A stretch of 64,000 bases of DNA from Sorangium cellulosum So ce56. Its GTDB lineage: Bacteria; Myxococcota_A; Polyangia; Polyangiales; Polyangiaceae. The notes below the pieces were generated by a model that saw only the letters and a program-made list of their open reading frames with translations, made no database searches and was not told the DNA's origin. This document shows, in pieces, positions 47,251 to 54,995 of the stretch. Where the stretch lies: assembly GCF_000067165.1 (NCBI RefSeq), contig NC_010162.1, positions 9,679,001 to 9,743,000 of the forward strand, written 5' to 3'. The position numbers and the translations under genes were made by a program. Within the stretch, counting starts at the first letter, position 1. Each line of letters begins with the position of its first letter.

Positions 47251-47427
47251 TCAGCGCCTCCCCTTGAAGCCCATCATCTGCTGCACCACCGCCTCGCTCT
47301 CCTCGGCGATCGCGCCCTCCTGCGCCGCGCGGTCGGCGCAGTCCTCACAGACCTTCTTCTTCTTGCTTCCGACCTTGATCGTCTTGAGCTCGTCGACCTC
47401 GTTATCGCATTCCCGGCACGTGGGCAT
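47251..47427 (-). CDS. Small zinc-ribbon protein
   Basis: This 58-residue peptide has two CxxC pairs, MPTCRECDNEV and KKKKVCEDCADRA, 21 residues apart, the pattern of a zinc ribbon. A Lys run between them may contact nucleic acid. The C-terminus is QQMMGFKGRR. AAAGGAAGG precedes ATG 47427, so the longer MLARRKEGV form is not needed. Function unknown. Confidence 0.7.
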   Translation of the reverse strand: MPTCRECDNEVDELKTIKVGSKKKKVCEDCADRAAQEGAIAEESEAVVQQMMGFKGRR

Positions 47428-47628
47428 CGCCACACCTTCCTTTCGCCGGGCCAGCATATCGCACCGATCCCGCGCGCGCCGAGATCGCGCCCCGGCGCCG
47501 CGAGCGGACCGCGCGGAGATCGCGCCCGGCGCCGCGAGCGAACCGCGGGGCTCGCCCGCCCGATGTTTGGCCCGGACGAGCCCCGCGACCTAGGCTCGCC
47601 GCGTCACGAGGACACCAAGGAGGCTCCC

Positions 47629-47958
47629 ATGGATCGGAGGCAGGGCGCGCGCGCTCAGGTCGACTTCCCCGTCTCGGCGCTCGTCGATGGCCACCGGCAC
47701 CGGTGTCGCGCGATCGATCTCTCCCCCACGGGGATGGTCGTCGAGCGCGCGCCCGCGCTGGCAGGCCGGGCGCTGCCTGCCGTGACCCCGTTCGAGCTCG
47801 ACCTCGGGGTCGGGCGCCCCATCCGGCTGCGCGCCCGCCCGGTCTGGGACCGCGACAACCTGCTCGCCGTCCGCTTCGTGGTCATGAGCGACGCAGACCG
47901 GCTCACCATCGCCGAGCACCTCGACCAGCGCGCCCACCGCCACGAACCCCTCCATTAG
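47629..47958 (+). CDS. PilZ-domain protein
   Basis: This 109-residue protein is a lone PilZ domain: RRQGARAQVDFPV at the N-terminus supplies the RxxxR part, and the second motif (D/N)xSxxG is seen as DLSPTG at about residues 30-35. A beta-barrel pattern (VERAPALAG, FELDLGVG, LLAVRFVVMSD) follows. PilZ domains bind cyclic di-GMP; the first Arg pair is slightly altered, so binding needs proof. CAAGGAGG precedes ATG 47629. Confidence 0.85.
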   Translation: MDRRQGARAQVDFPVSALVDGHRHRCRAIDLSPTGMVVERAPALAGRALPAVTPFELDLGVGRPIRLRARPVWDRDNLLAVRFVVMSDADRLTIAEHLDQRAHRHEPLH

Positions 47959-47963
47959 AGCGA

Positions 47964-48140
47964 CGGTCTCCCGCTTCGGATACGGGCCCACCTCGACGTT
48001 TTCGGTGCTCAGCGCACCGGAGTGCGCTTGCGCGCCGAAAACGCCGATCTGGGCCCGTCTCCTGTGCGGGAGACCGCCGCTCTGCTCTGGCTTGCGCGCC
48101 GAAAACGCCGAGGTGGGCCCGTATCCGAAGCGGGTGACCG
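47964..48140. repeat. Three-unit repeat, one unit inverted, about 45 bp each
   Basis: Units at 47964-48008 (inverted), 48032-48076 and 48096-48140 share GCGCCGAAAACGCCGA, a short variable pair, TGGGCCCGT, and a terminal GGGNGACCG. The inverted first unit pairs with the third almost completely (about 40 of 45 bases), so the block can form a long stem with the middle unit in the loop. It lies directly after the PilZ stop. Nothing here codes. Confidence 0.85.
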
Positions 48141-48464
48141 CCGCGCTGCTGCGGGTCGGGGCAGAGGGGGGCGGAAAACGAGGGAGATGGGGCAGACGGG
48201 CGGGGGGGAACGCCTCGAGACGGAGGGGTGGGGGACGTCCACGACACCATGCTCGGCTGCAAGGATGAAATCGCAGGATTGCACTACCGGGGGGATTTGC
48301 CCGGGACATCTATGCGAATTTTAAATCTATTTCCGTCTTCTCGCGGTGGCATGTGAGCTGCTAATTCACGGACGAGCGTTGCTGGTGCGGCCTCTCCCCC
48401 CCTAGGCCCCGGCGACGCTTTTTTCTTTTGTCGCTCGCTGGAGCGAGGAGCGATGGGCCACGCG
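48141..48464. other. Intergenic region after the three-unit repeat
   Basis: No gene seen. Holds an AT-rich segment at about 48300-48340 (CGAATTTTAAATCTATTTCC) and a CTTTTTTCTTTT run near 48417, possibly a transcription end for the minus-strand transporter gene or a promoter; neither is certain. Confidence 0.4.
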
Positions 48465-51047
48465 CTACGTGCGTGGCTCTCGTCGTCGGCGCGCAGCGGA
48501 GATCGACGCCCGCGGAATGCTGGCGGCAGAGCGGCGAAGCTCGTCGAGCGCGTGCTCGGGCAGGCGCGGCGCGCGCGGCTCGGCGGCGCCTGGCTCGGGA
48601 GGGGCGGGCGCGCGGGCACCCAGGTACGGCCAGAGGCTCTCGCGGATGGGCGCCGGCAGGACGTTCTCCAGGTACTCGAGCGCGGTCCCGCGGAGGTGGG
48701 CGTCGTCGGCGTGGAGCGCCCTGTAGGCGATCTCGAGCGGCTCGCGCTCCAGGCAGAGCGAGAGGACGCGGAACACATGCTCCAGGCTGCGGCTCGTCCG
48801 CTCGACGAGCAATCGCTCGGCCAGCGGCGCCTCGACCGGAGCCGCGACGCTGGGGGGCTGGGCGTCCCACACCCGGCGGCCGATCGCGATCTCCCGCATC
48901 GCCGCCTCGATCACGTCGTCGCGCCGCAGGTGGATCGGCGCGCGCTGCTGGAGGAGCCGCGCGAGCGCGACGCCACACTGAAAACGCACCTCGAAGCGCT
49001 CGTCGGCAAGGCCCAGGATCAGGCCGTCGGCGGCGCGCTGGGTGGGACAGGCCTGGAGCACCCGCGGGATGCGGCGCCGGAGGGCGACGCTCACGGACGG
49101 ATCGAGGAGCGCGTCGGTAAGCTGGCCGGTCGCGCGGGGGGCGACGGCGCGGAGCGCCCGGATCACCTCGGAGGTGAGCCCCTCGCGCTCGAGGAGCGGG
49201 AGGAGGTGCGGCACGAGCGCGGGGTCCGGCTCCCGGACGAGCGCCCGGCGGATCCGCTCGGGATCGCCGGAGCGCAGGTCGGCCGTGGCGGCGAGCACCG
49301 GATCGGACGCCAGCGCGGCCGACGCGGCGCGCGCGGACAGCGGCCCGTCGACGCCCCTGCGATCACCCGCCGGAGGCCGCGGCGAGTCCGCGGGGGCGGG
49401 GCCAGAGAGCGACGCGCGGCCGGAGAGCGGTGAGCGGCCGGAGAGCGGCGGGCCGGGGTGCGACGTGCGATCGCCGTCGGCGGAGGCGCGCCCGGCGTCG
49501 TGCCGCGCCGCCGCGGCGTTCCGGAGCGCGGCGAGCTCGGCGAGGACCCTGTCGCGGCTGAGCGCGTCGACGGTGCCGCTCAGGGTGCGGCGGGTGGTCG
49601 CGTCGACGACGTTCGTCGGGTCGAGCGAGACGGCGCCGGAGCGCAGGCTGCCCTCGAGCGCGGCGACGTAGCCCCGGTGCAGCCGAGGCGTGAAGAGCAG
49701 CGTGACGCCCGCGGCCGCCGCGCCGAGGCCGAGCAGCAGCGGGAGCGACGCGCCCGGGGCGAGCACGAGCAGGGCCATCGCGAGGCCGCTGCCCGCCGCG
49801 GTGCCGATCCGGTCGAAGCCGACGTCGATGAGCGTCTTGATCGACCGCTTCTGGTCCGGGGGCAGAGGCGTATAGAGCAGCTCGTAGCCCGACCGGAACA
49901 GCGAGTTCCGGAGCACCGCCTCGGTCGCGCGGACGATGGAGGCGGCCCAGAGCCGCGGCGCGACCACCAGGGAGAGGGTGCTCGCGACGACCGCGGCCGG
50001 GAGGATGCCGATGGTGGCGGCGAGCCCGAGCCGGTCGAGCGAGAAGGTGGCGGCGAGCGACTGCACGAGGAACGAGAGCACGCTCACCGAGAGGTGGAAG
50101 AGCGCGAAGAACGAGAGCAGCGCGTTGCGATCGGTCATCGCGGCGGCCGCCTCGGCGCTGAGGGCCACGTCGAACAGCGCACCGCTCACGGCGCCGAGCC
50201 CGACGAGCAGGCCGAGGTCCCGCAGGTGGCTGTTGTCGCGCAGCGCGGCGAGCCCCGACCCGCCGGCGCCAACCTGGGTGCGCCCCGCCTCAACCTCGGT
50301 GCGCCCCGCCTCAACCTGGGTGCGCCCCGCCTCAACCTCGGTGCGCCCCGCCTCAACCTGGGTGCGCCCCGCCTCAACCTGGGTGCGCCCCGCCTCAACC
50401 TGGGTGCGCCCCGCCGCCTCAACCTCGGTGCGCCCCGCCCCGCCGGTGGCGCCGGCCGCGCGCGCGAGGCCGGCGCCCAGGTGGTGGGTGGCCCAGGCGG
50501 TGAGCGCGCTCACCGCGGAGAGGGCGAGGAGCATCGTCGGAGCGTCGATGAGGCGGCTGGCGCGCCAGGCGAACAGGCCGCCGATCACGCCGCCGACGGT
50601 CCCGCCGCCCGCGATGCGCCCGATGGAGTGGCGGGCGGTGTGGGGGTCGAAGCGCTCGTTGACGAGCGACCAGAAGGCGGAGATGAGCGTCGCGCCGAAG
50701 ACGGCGATGTGCAGGTAGAAGACGAGGGCGGCGGCGCCGGGCGCGCGCCGGGCGAGGGCCCACTCCAGGGCGAGGAGCACGGAGCTCGCAGCGAACGTGG
50801 CCGGGACGACGCGCGCGGGGGAGAGCTGGAGGAGCGCGCGCGAGAGCAGGACGACGGCGCCGAACGACAGGGCCGCGCCGGCGGCCATGACCTTGGGGAC
50901 GTCGGCCGCGCCGAAGCTGGCGAGGAAGAGGGCGTCCCGGGTCGCCCGCCCGGCGACCTGCTGGGCGATCATCGCGCCCGAGGCGATGGCCGCGAGGAGG
51001 ACGGGCCTGTCGCTCGCGCTGTCCTCTCCCACCTGCGCCGTGGGCAT
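48465..51047 (-). CDS. Membrane carrier (MFS/Tlc-like) fused to HEAT-like repeats
   Basis: This 860-residue protein has an N-terminal membrane part (about residues 10-430) with around 12 helices resembling MFS or nucleotide-translocase-like (Tlc) carriers: RATRDALFLASFGAADVPKV, then LFDVALSAEAAAAM and PPDQKRSIKTLIDVGFDRIG, and a cytoplasmic C-terminal part (about 500-840) of helical HEAT-like repeats (LAATADLRSGDPERIRRALV, ERFEVRFQCGVALARLL). Between helices a cytoplasmic loop carries eight AGRT(Q/E)VE units encoded by the 21-bp array. ATG 51047 is one base after the stop of the upstream folate gene. Substrate unknown. Confidence 0.75.
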   Translation of the reverse strand: MPTAQVGEDSASDRPVLLAAIASGAMIAQQVAGRATRDALFLASFGAADVPKVMAAGAALSFGAVVLLSRALLQLSPARVVPATFAASSVLLALEWALARRAPGAAALVFYLHIAVFGATLISAFWSLVNERFDPHTARHSIGRIAGGGTVGGVIGGLFAWRASRLIDAPTMLLALSAVSALTAWATHHLGAGLARAAGATGGAGRTEVEAAGRTQVEAGRTQVEAGRTQVEAGRTEVEAGRTQVEAGRTEVEAGRTQVGAGGSGLAALRDNSHLRDLGLLVGLGAVSGALFDVALSAEAAAAMTDRNALLSFFALFHLSVSVLSFLVQSLAATFSLDRLGLAATIGILPAAVVASTLSLVVAPRLWAASIVRATEAVLRNSLFRSGYELLYTPLPPDQKRSIKTLIDVGFDRIGTAAGSGLAMALLVLAPGASLPLLLGLGAAAAGVTLLFTPRLHRGYVAALEGSLRSGAVSLDPTNVVDATTRRTLSGTVDALSRDRVLAELAALRNAAAARHDAGRASADGDRTSHPGPPLSGRSPLSGRASLSGPAPADSPRPPAGDRRGVDGPLSARAASAALASDPVLAATADLRSGDPERIRRALVREPDPALVPHLLPLLEREGLTSEVIRALRAVAPRATGQLTDALLDPSVSVALRRRIPRVLQACPTQRAADGLILGLADERFEVRFQCGVALARLLQQRAPIHLRRDDVIEAAMREIAIGRRVWDAQPPSVAAPVEAPLAERLLVERTSRSLEHVFRVLSLCLEREPLEIAYRALHADDAHLRGTALEYLENVLPAPIRESLWPYLGARAPAPPEPGAAEPRAPRLPEHALDELRRSAASIPRASISAARRRREPRT
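50270..50440. repeat. In-frame 21-bp tandem array, eight units
   Basis: CAACCTGGGTGCGCCCCGCCT and variants with CTCGGT in place of CTGGGT repeat eight times. On the coding strand the unit is AGRTQVE or AGRTEVE (Gln/Glu from the C/G change), inserted in a loop of the membrane carrier. Twenty-one bases keep frame. Confidence 0.92.
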
Positions 51048-51048
51048 C

Positions 51049-51654
51049 CTAGGCGGGTTCGGCGGCGAGCACGCGGGCGTCGGTGACGATGGTCCCGAGC
51101 GGGACGTCGCCCGGGGTCGCCGGCACCTCGGCGACGAGCTGGAAGTCGAACACGACGCCCACCGCATGCGCCGGGGGGCAGAAGCGCGGCAGGGTGCTGT
51201 CGTAGTAGCCGGCGCCATAGCCGATCCGGTGCCCTCGGGCGTCGATCTGCAGGGCGGGCACGACGATGACGTCGAGCGCGGCGGCCTCCTCGTCGGTCGC
51301 GTCGGGCTCGCGGAAGCCGAGGCCGCGCTCCTCCATGGCCTCGGGATCCTCGACGAAGCGGAAGGTCATGGCGCGCGACTCGGGGTCGATGGAGGGGTAC
51401 GCGACCCGGGCGCCGCGGGCGCGCAGCAGCGGATCGAGCTCCCGGAGGTCGACCTCGTTGCGCCCCTCGATCGGGTAGAAGAGCGCGACCCGCCGGGCCG
51501 CGACGAGGGCCGGCAGCTCCGCGAGCGCACGCTGGATCCGGCGCGATCGCTCGAGGATGGCGTCGAGGGGGATGGAGCTGCGGACGGCCCGAGCGCGCTT
51601 CCGCAGCTCGGCTTTGGCGCGGTAGCGCAGGGCGGCCTCGGCGTCGGGGTCCAT
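51049..51654 (-). CDS. 5-formyltetrahydrofolate cyclo-ligase
   Basis: This 201-residue enzyme converts 5-formyl-THF plus ATP to 5,10-methenyl-THF in one-carbon metabolism. The signature GHRIGYGAGYYD near residue 150 with the preceding VVPALQIDA is diagnostic, and ELRKRARAVRSSI and FYPIEGRNEVD fit the family. Length is typical. It runs into the carrier gene on the same strand with one base between stop and start, so they are co-transcribed and coupled. Confidence 0.93.
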   Translation of the reverse strand: MDPDAEAALRYRAKAELRKRARAVRSSIPLDAILERSRRIQRALAELPALVAARRVALFYPIEGRNEVDLRELDPLLRARGARVAYPSIDPESRAMTFRFVEDPEAMEERGLGFREPDATDEEAAALDVIVVPALQIDARGHRIGYGAGYYDSTLPRFCPPAHAVGVVFDFQLVAEVPATPGDVPLGTIVTDARVLAAEPA

Positions 51655-51989
51655 GGCTCGGTGGTTCCTCCGGCGCGCATCCTAGAGAGCCGCCCCGGGC
51701 CGGGGAACCGCCATGTGCGAAATCCGTGTGAGGTGGCGCAGCTGGCCCCAGGTGTGGCGCTCTTGCACGGAGGGCGGGGCAGCGGCCGCGAGCGGCTGGC
51801 CAGGGGGAGCCCACGGACGAGCCCGGTGGCACCGTTCGTGCTGATGGCGGCGGCCGGCGGCTGCGCGGACGGCGGCGATCGCCGCTGCCGCGCGGTCCGC
51901 ACAGACAGCTGGTAGTGTCCTGATCGCGGAGAGACGATACCGGAGCGGTGCGATCGCGAGGGCAGGAGCCCCCGACGCCGGAGGAAGCG
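51655..51989. other. Divergent region upstream of mscL with a palindrome
   Basis: Holds no gene. A 14-bp perfect palindrome GCGGCGATCGCCGC lies at 51872-51885, flanked by GCGGAC and GTCCGC inverted arms (about 51865 and 51895), giving a nested hairpin about 105 bases before the mscL ATG. It may be a regulator site or mRNA leader structure. Confidence 0.5.
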
Positions 51990-52439
51990 ATGTTCTGGGA
52001 GGATTTCAAGAAGTTCGCGATTCGTGGCAATGTCGTCGACATGGCCGTGGGCGTCGTGATCGGCGCGGCGTTCGGCAACATCGTCAAGACGCTGGTGGAT
52101 CACCTGATCATGCCGCCGATAGGCCTCCTGACGGGCGGCATCGATTTCAGCCGGCACTACATCGTCCTGAAGTCGCCGAGCGGGCCCGGTCCGTACGCGA
52201 CCCCCGAGGAGATGGTGAAGGCCGGCGCGGTGCTCCTCCAGTACGGGGTCGTCATCAACAGCCTGGTGAGCTTCTTCATCGTCGCGCTCTGCGTCTTCCT
52301 CCTGGTGCGGCTCATGGGGAAGCTTCAGAGGCAGCACGCGGAGGAGGTGACGACGAAGGAGTGCCCCGAGTGCGCGATGAGCATCCCCATCAAGGCGGTG
52401 CGCTGCGGGCACTGCACGGCGGCGCTGAAGGGCGCGTGA
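51990..52439 (+). CDS. mscL: Large-conductance mechanosensitive channel MscL with C-terminal zinc ribbon
   Basis: This 149-residue channel protects against osmotic downshock. FWEDFKKFAIRGNVVDMAVG is the N-terminal helix and first membrane helix; GVVIGAAFGNIVKTLVDHLIM and a second helix VVINSLVSFFIVALCVFLLV follow, with a short periplasmic loop. The C-terminus differs from E. coli: after the cytoplasmic helix it ends CPECAMSIPIKAVRCGHC, a four-Cys zinc ribbon. GAGGAAG precedes ATG 51990, so the longer frame with a Pro/Glu tail is not used. Confidence 0.93.
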   Translation: MFWEDFKKFAIRGNVVDMAVGVVIGAAFGNIVKTLVDHLIMPPIGLLTGGIDFSRHYIVLKSPSGPGPYATPEEMVKAGAVLLQYGVVINSLVSFFIVALCVFLLVRLMGKLQRQHAEEVTTKECPECAMSIPIKAVRCGHCTAALKGA

Positions 52440-52578
52440 CGCGAAACGGAGAGGTCACCGCGCGGGCGGCGCAGCTTCCGCGGCTCGCCGGCGAGCGGGC
52501 TCCCCGTCGCGGCAGGGCGCGTCGACGCCGGTGTCGCTCGGGGGGGGGGCGCGCGGCCGCGGATGGCCGCGCTCTGGC

Positions 52579-53808
52579 TCAATGGTTCTCGACGGGCACG
52601 CCGGCCTCGAGCACGGCCTTCTTCAGCGTCAGAATTTCCTGCTGGGCGTCGGTGAGCTCCATCGAGTGAAAGCCGGACGGGGCGGTCGAGCCCATGTGGA
52701 TCGGGGCGACCGCGGTCTCCAGGATCGGGATACCATCGAGCCTGCGCTGGTCGGTGCGCGGCCTCGGCTCGCTGAGCACGGAGAGCAGGCTCGGAGACGC
52801 GGTGACCCGAGGGCTCAGCGCGTTCACGCGATCGGGCGCGAACAGCTCGAGCGCGGTGCGCGCGATGCACGTATGATCGAGTGTTCCGTGGAACGGCACG
52901 CCGCGCGGAGCCCACGGCGAGACGACGAGGGCCGGCACGCGAACGCCGAGCGTATCGAACGGCGCCGCCTCGCTCGCGGGCGACGGCGGCGGGCGCACGT
53001 GGTCGTAGAACCCGCCATGCTCGTCGTAGGTCACGACCAGCGCCACATGCGGCCAGGCCGGGCTCGCGATCAGGTGGTTGTAGATGCGCGCGATCAGGTT
53101 CTGACCGCGCGCCACGTCGGCCGGGGGATGGTCGTCGTTCGCCCAGTTCAGCAGCGCGTCCACGTCCACCAGCGTGAAGTTCGGGTCGATCCACGAGACG
53201 CTGGGCAGCGTGCCTTCACGGCAGGCCCTGTAGAACGAGGAGATCTTCGCGATCGGCGGCCCGCGGTGGCCCTTGTATTTCTCGACGGTCCGCAAGAACG
53301 CGATGTCGTGCGAGTAATAGCGCCACGAGTCGACCGGCAACAAGTCGAAGAACGTCGCGTGGTCGAACCATTGCAGGTTGCCCGTGCGCCCGCCGCTGGT
53401 CCCGCAGAGCGCGAAGAACCGGTTCGGCCACGTCGGGCCCGCGAACGAAGCGAACCACTGGTCGCAAACGACGAACTGTCGCGCCAGGCTATCGTACGTC
53501 AGCAGATCGCGCTGGTCGTACCAGCTCATGATCTCGGCGACGTGGCTGTTCGTGCTGTAGCCTTTCACGAAGCCGTCCATCGCGCCGCCGTTGATCTGCC
53601 GCACGACCTCCTTCCGGTGGTGATGCGGGCGGATCCGGACTCTCGTGCTCTCGAGATGATATCCAGTGATCGGCGTGCCGTTATCGTCCGAGCTCGTCGC
53701 GCCGATCACCCCATCGACGTCCATGCCCGTGCCGCGCAGGTAACCCAGCATGTGATCGAAGGAGCGGTTCTCGAGCATCACGATGACCAGATGACGAATG
53801 TCTGCCAT
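52579..53808 (-). CDS. Phospholipase C/phosphoesterase family protein
   Basis: This 409-residue protein belongs to the phosphoesterase family of acid phosphatases and non-hemolytic phospholipases C. The N-terminal HLVIVMLENRSFDHMLGYL has the metal-site Glu-Asn, and TYDEHGGFYDHV in the middle completes the site; GPTWPNRFFALCGTSGGRTG fits the family. There is no signal peptide: it starts MADIRHLV, so it may be cytoplasmic or exported by another route. Substrates are phospholipids or phosphate esters. Confidence 0.88.
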   Translation of the reverse strand: MADIRHLVIVMLENRSFDHMLGYLRGTGMDVDGVIGATSSDDNGTPITGYHLESTRVRIRPHHHRKEVVRQINGGAMDGFVKGYSTNSHVAEIMSWYDQRDLLTYDSLARQFVVCDQWFASFAGPTWPNRFFALCGTSGGRTGNLQWFDHATFFDLLPVDSWRYYSHDIAFLRTVEKYKGHRGPPIAKISSFYRACREGTLPSVSWIDPNFTLVDVDALLNWANDDHPPADVARGQNLIARIYNHLIASPAWPHVALVVTYDEHGGFYDHVRPPPSPASEAAPFDTLGVRVPALVVSPWAPRGVPFHGTLDHTCIARTALELFAPDRVNALSPRVTASPSLLSVLSEPRPRTDQRRLDGIPILETAVAPIHMGSTAPSGFHSMELTDAQQEILTLKKAVLEAGVPVENH

Positions 53809-53976
53809 GTTCCACCGCTCGCTTTCCCATGCGGCTCAGCGCTGTGCCGGCTGACGCGGCCGCGCAGGGCCAGTTTCACTATCCTGAATTCATCTACCGA
53901 GATCTGCCACCGGAGAAGGAGATCCAACGTCTCCGAAGACGTCAAGCCCCAGCTGCGCGGACCTGACCCGGGTTGA

Positions 53977-54995
53977 CTGAAACTTTTCCATGCGCTCCGA
54001 CGTCCCCTGAAAAGCGGTGCCAATTCAACAACTTGTCCATGCGCCGAGGGGGCCGCGCTCACGCCGCAGGCCGCGGGAGGCATCTTCGGTGCGCGGGTAC
54101 GTTGCTCCTCTGCTTCCGGTTGGCGCTCCAGGGCCATCTCGGCCCTGCTCGACGACCGCATCCCGCCGCCGCGCCGAGCCACGGCCCTCGCACGGCTCCG
54201 GCGGTACGCCGGGCTGGAGGCGAGCCACGCGCCCATCGCCGAGCAGGCGAGGAAGAGGCTCGACCAGGAGCTCGGGAAGCCCGGCTTGCTGGCGCCCTCC
54301 AGGATGGAGATCGAGCGGCACCTCGCCACCAACGCCCGCGTGCGGGAGGGACTCGGTGAGCTCTTCCGGAAATACGCCATCAGCGGCCACGAAGAGCCGC
54401 TGGCAGCGCTGAATCGTCAGCTCGAGGCGTACGACGCGGCGCTGCGCAAGGACGTCCTCCCGAAGGCGCGGACCGACTTCGCGCTGCCGCCGCCGCTCTG
54501 CGCGTACATGCTCGAGCTGCATGGCGTCGACATCCCGCCCGCCGCTCTCGCCCGGCTGGCCCACGCCGCCTTCGACGATCTGAAGGCGCAGATGCAGAAG
54601 CTCTCGCTGCCCCTCGCGAAAGCGCGCCACTTGCCGAGCGCGGACTACCGGGACGTGATCCGCGCCCTGAAGGAAGAGCAGCTCGTGGGCGAGGCGATCT
54701 TGCCGCATTACAAGGAGCGGCTCGCCCAGATCGAAGAGATCATCCGGAAGGAGCGCCTCGTCACGCAGCCGGAGCGGCCGGCGCGCATCCGGCTCGGCAC
54801 CGCCGCCGAGAGCGCCGAGATGCCGGCGCCGCGCATGCGGCCGCCGCGGCTGCTCGACAACCAGGGAGAAGCGGGGGAGTTCGTGCTTCCGCTCAGCCTG
54901 CCAGGGCCCTCTGATCAGCTGCGGAGGATCGACGATTTCACCCATGCCGCGGCGTCATGGACGCTGAACGCCCACGAGGCGCGCCCCGGGCACGA
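53977..54995 (+). pseudogene. DUF885 family metallopeptidase-like gene, truncated at both ends
   Basis: The frame from 53977 encodes a family match from about 54136 on: ISALLDDRIPPP, then KPGLLAPSRMEIERHLATN, LKEEQLVGEAILPHY, ERLVTQPERPARIRL, and the metal site DDFTHAAASWTLNAHEARPGH at the end. The family carries about 150-200 more residues before this and over 100 after. Upstream there is no convincing start or N-terminal part, and downstream after HEARPGHD the sequence changes at base 54996 into the antisense of an Rhs gene. The junction is the reason the plus-strand frame runs on for another thousand codons without meaning. Confidence 0.7.
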
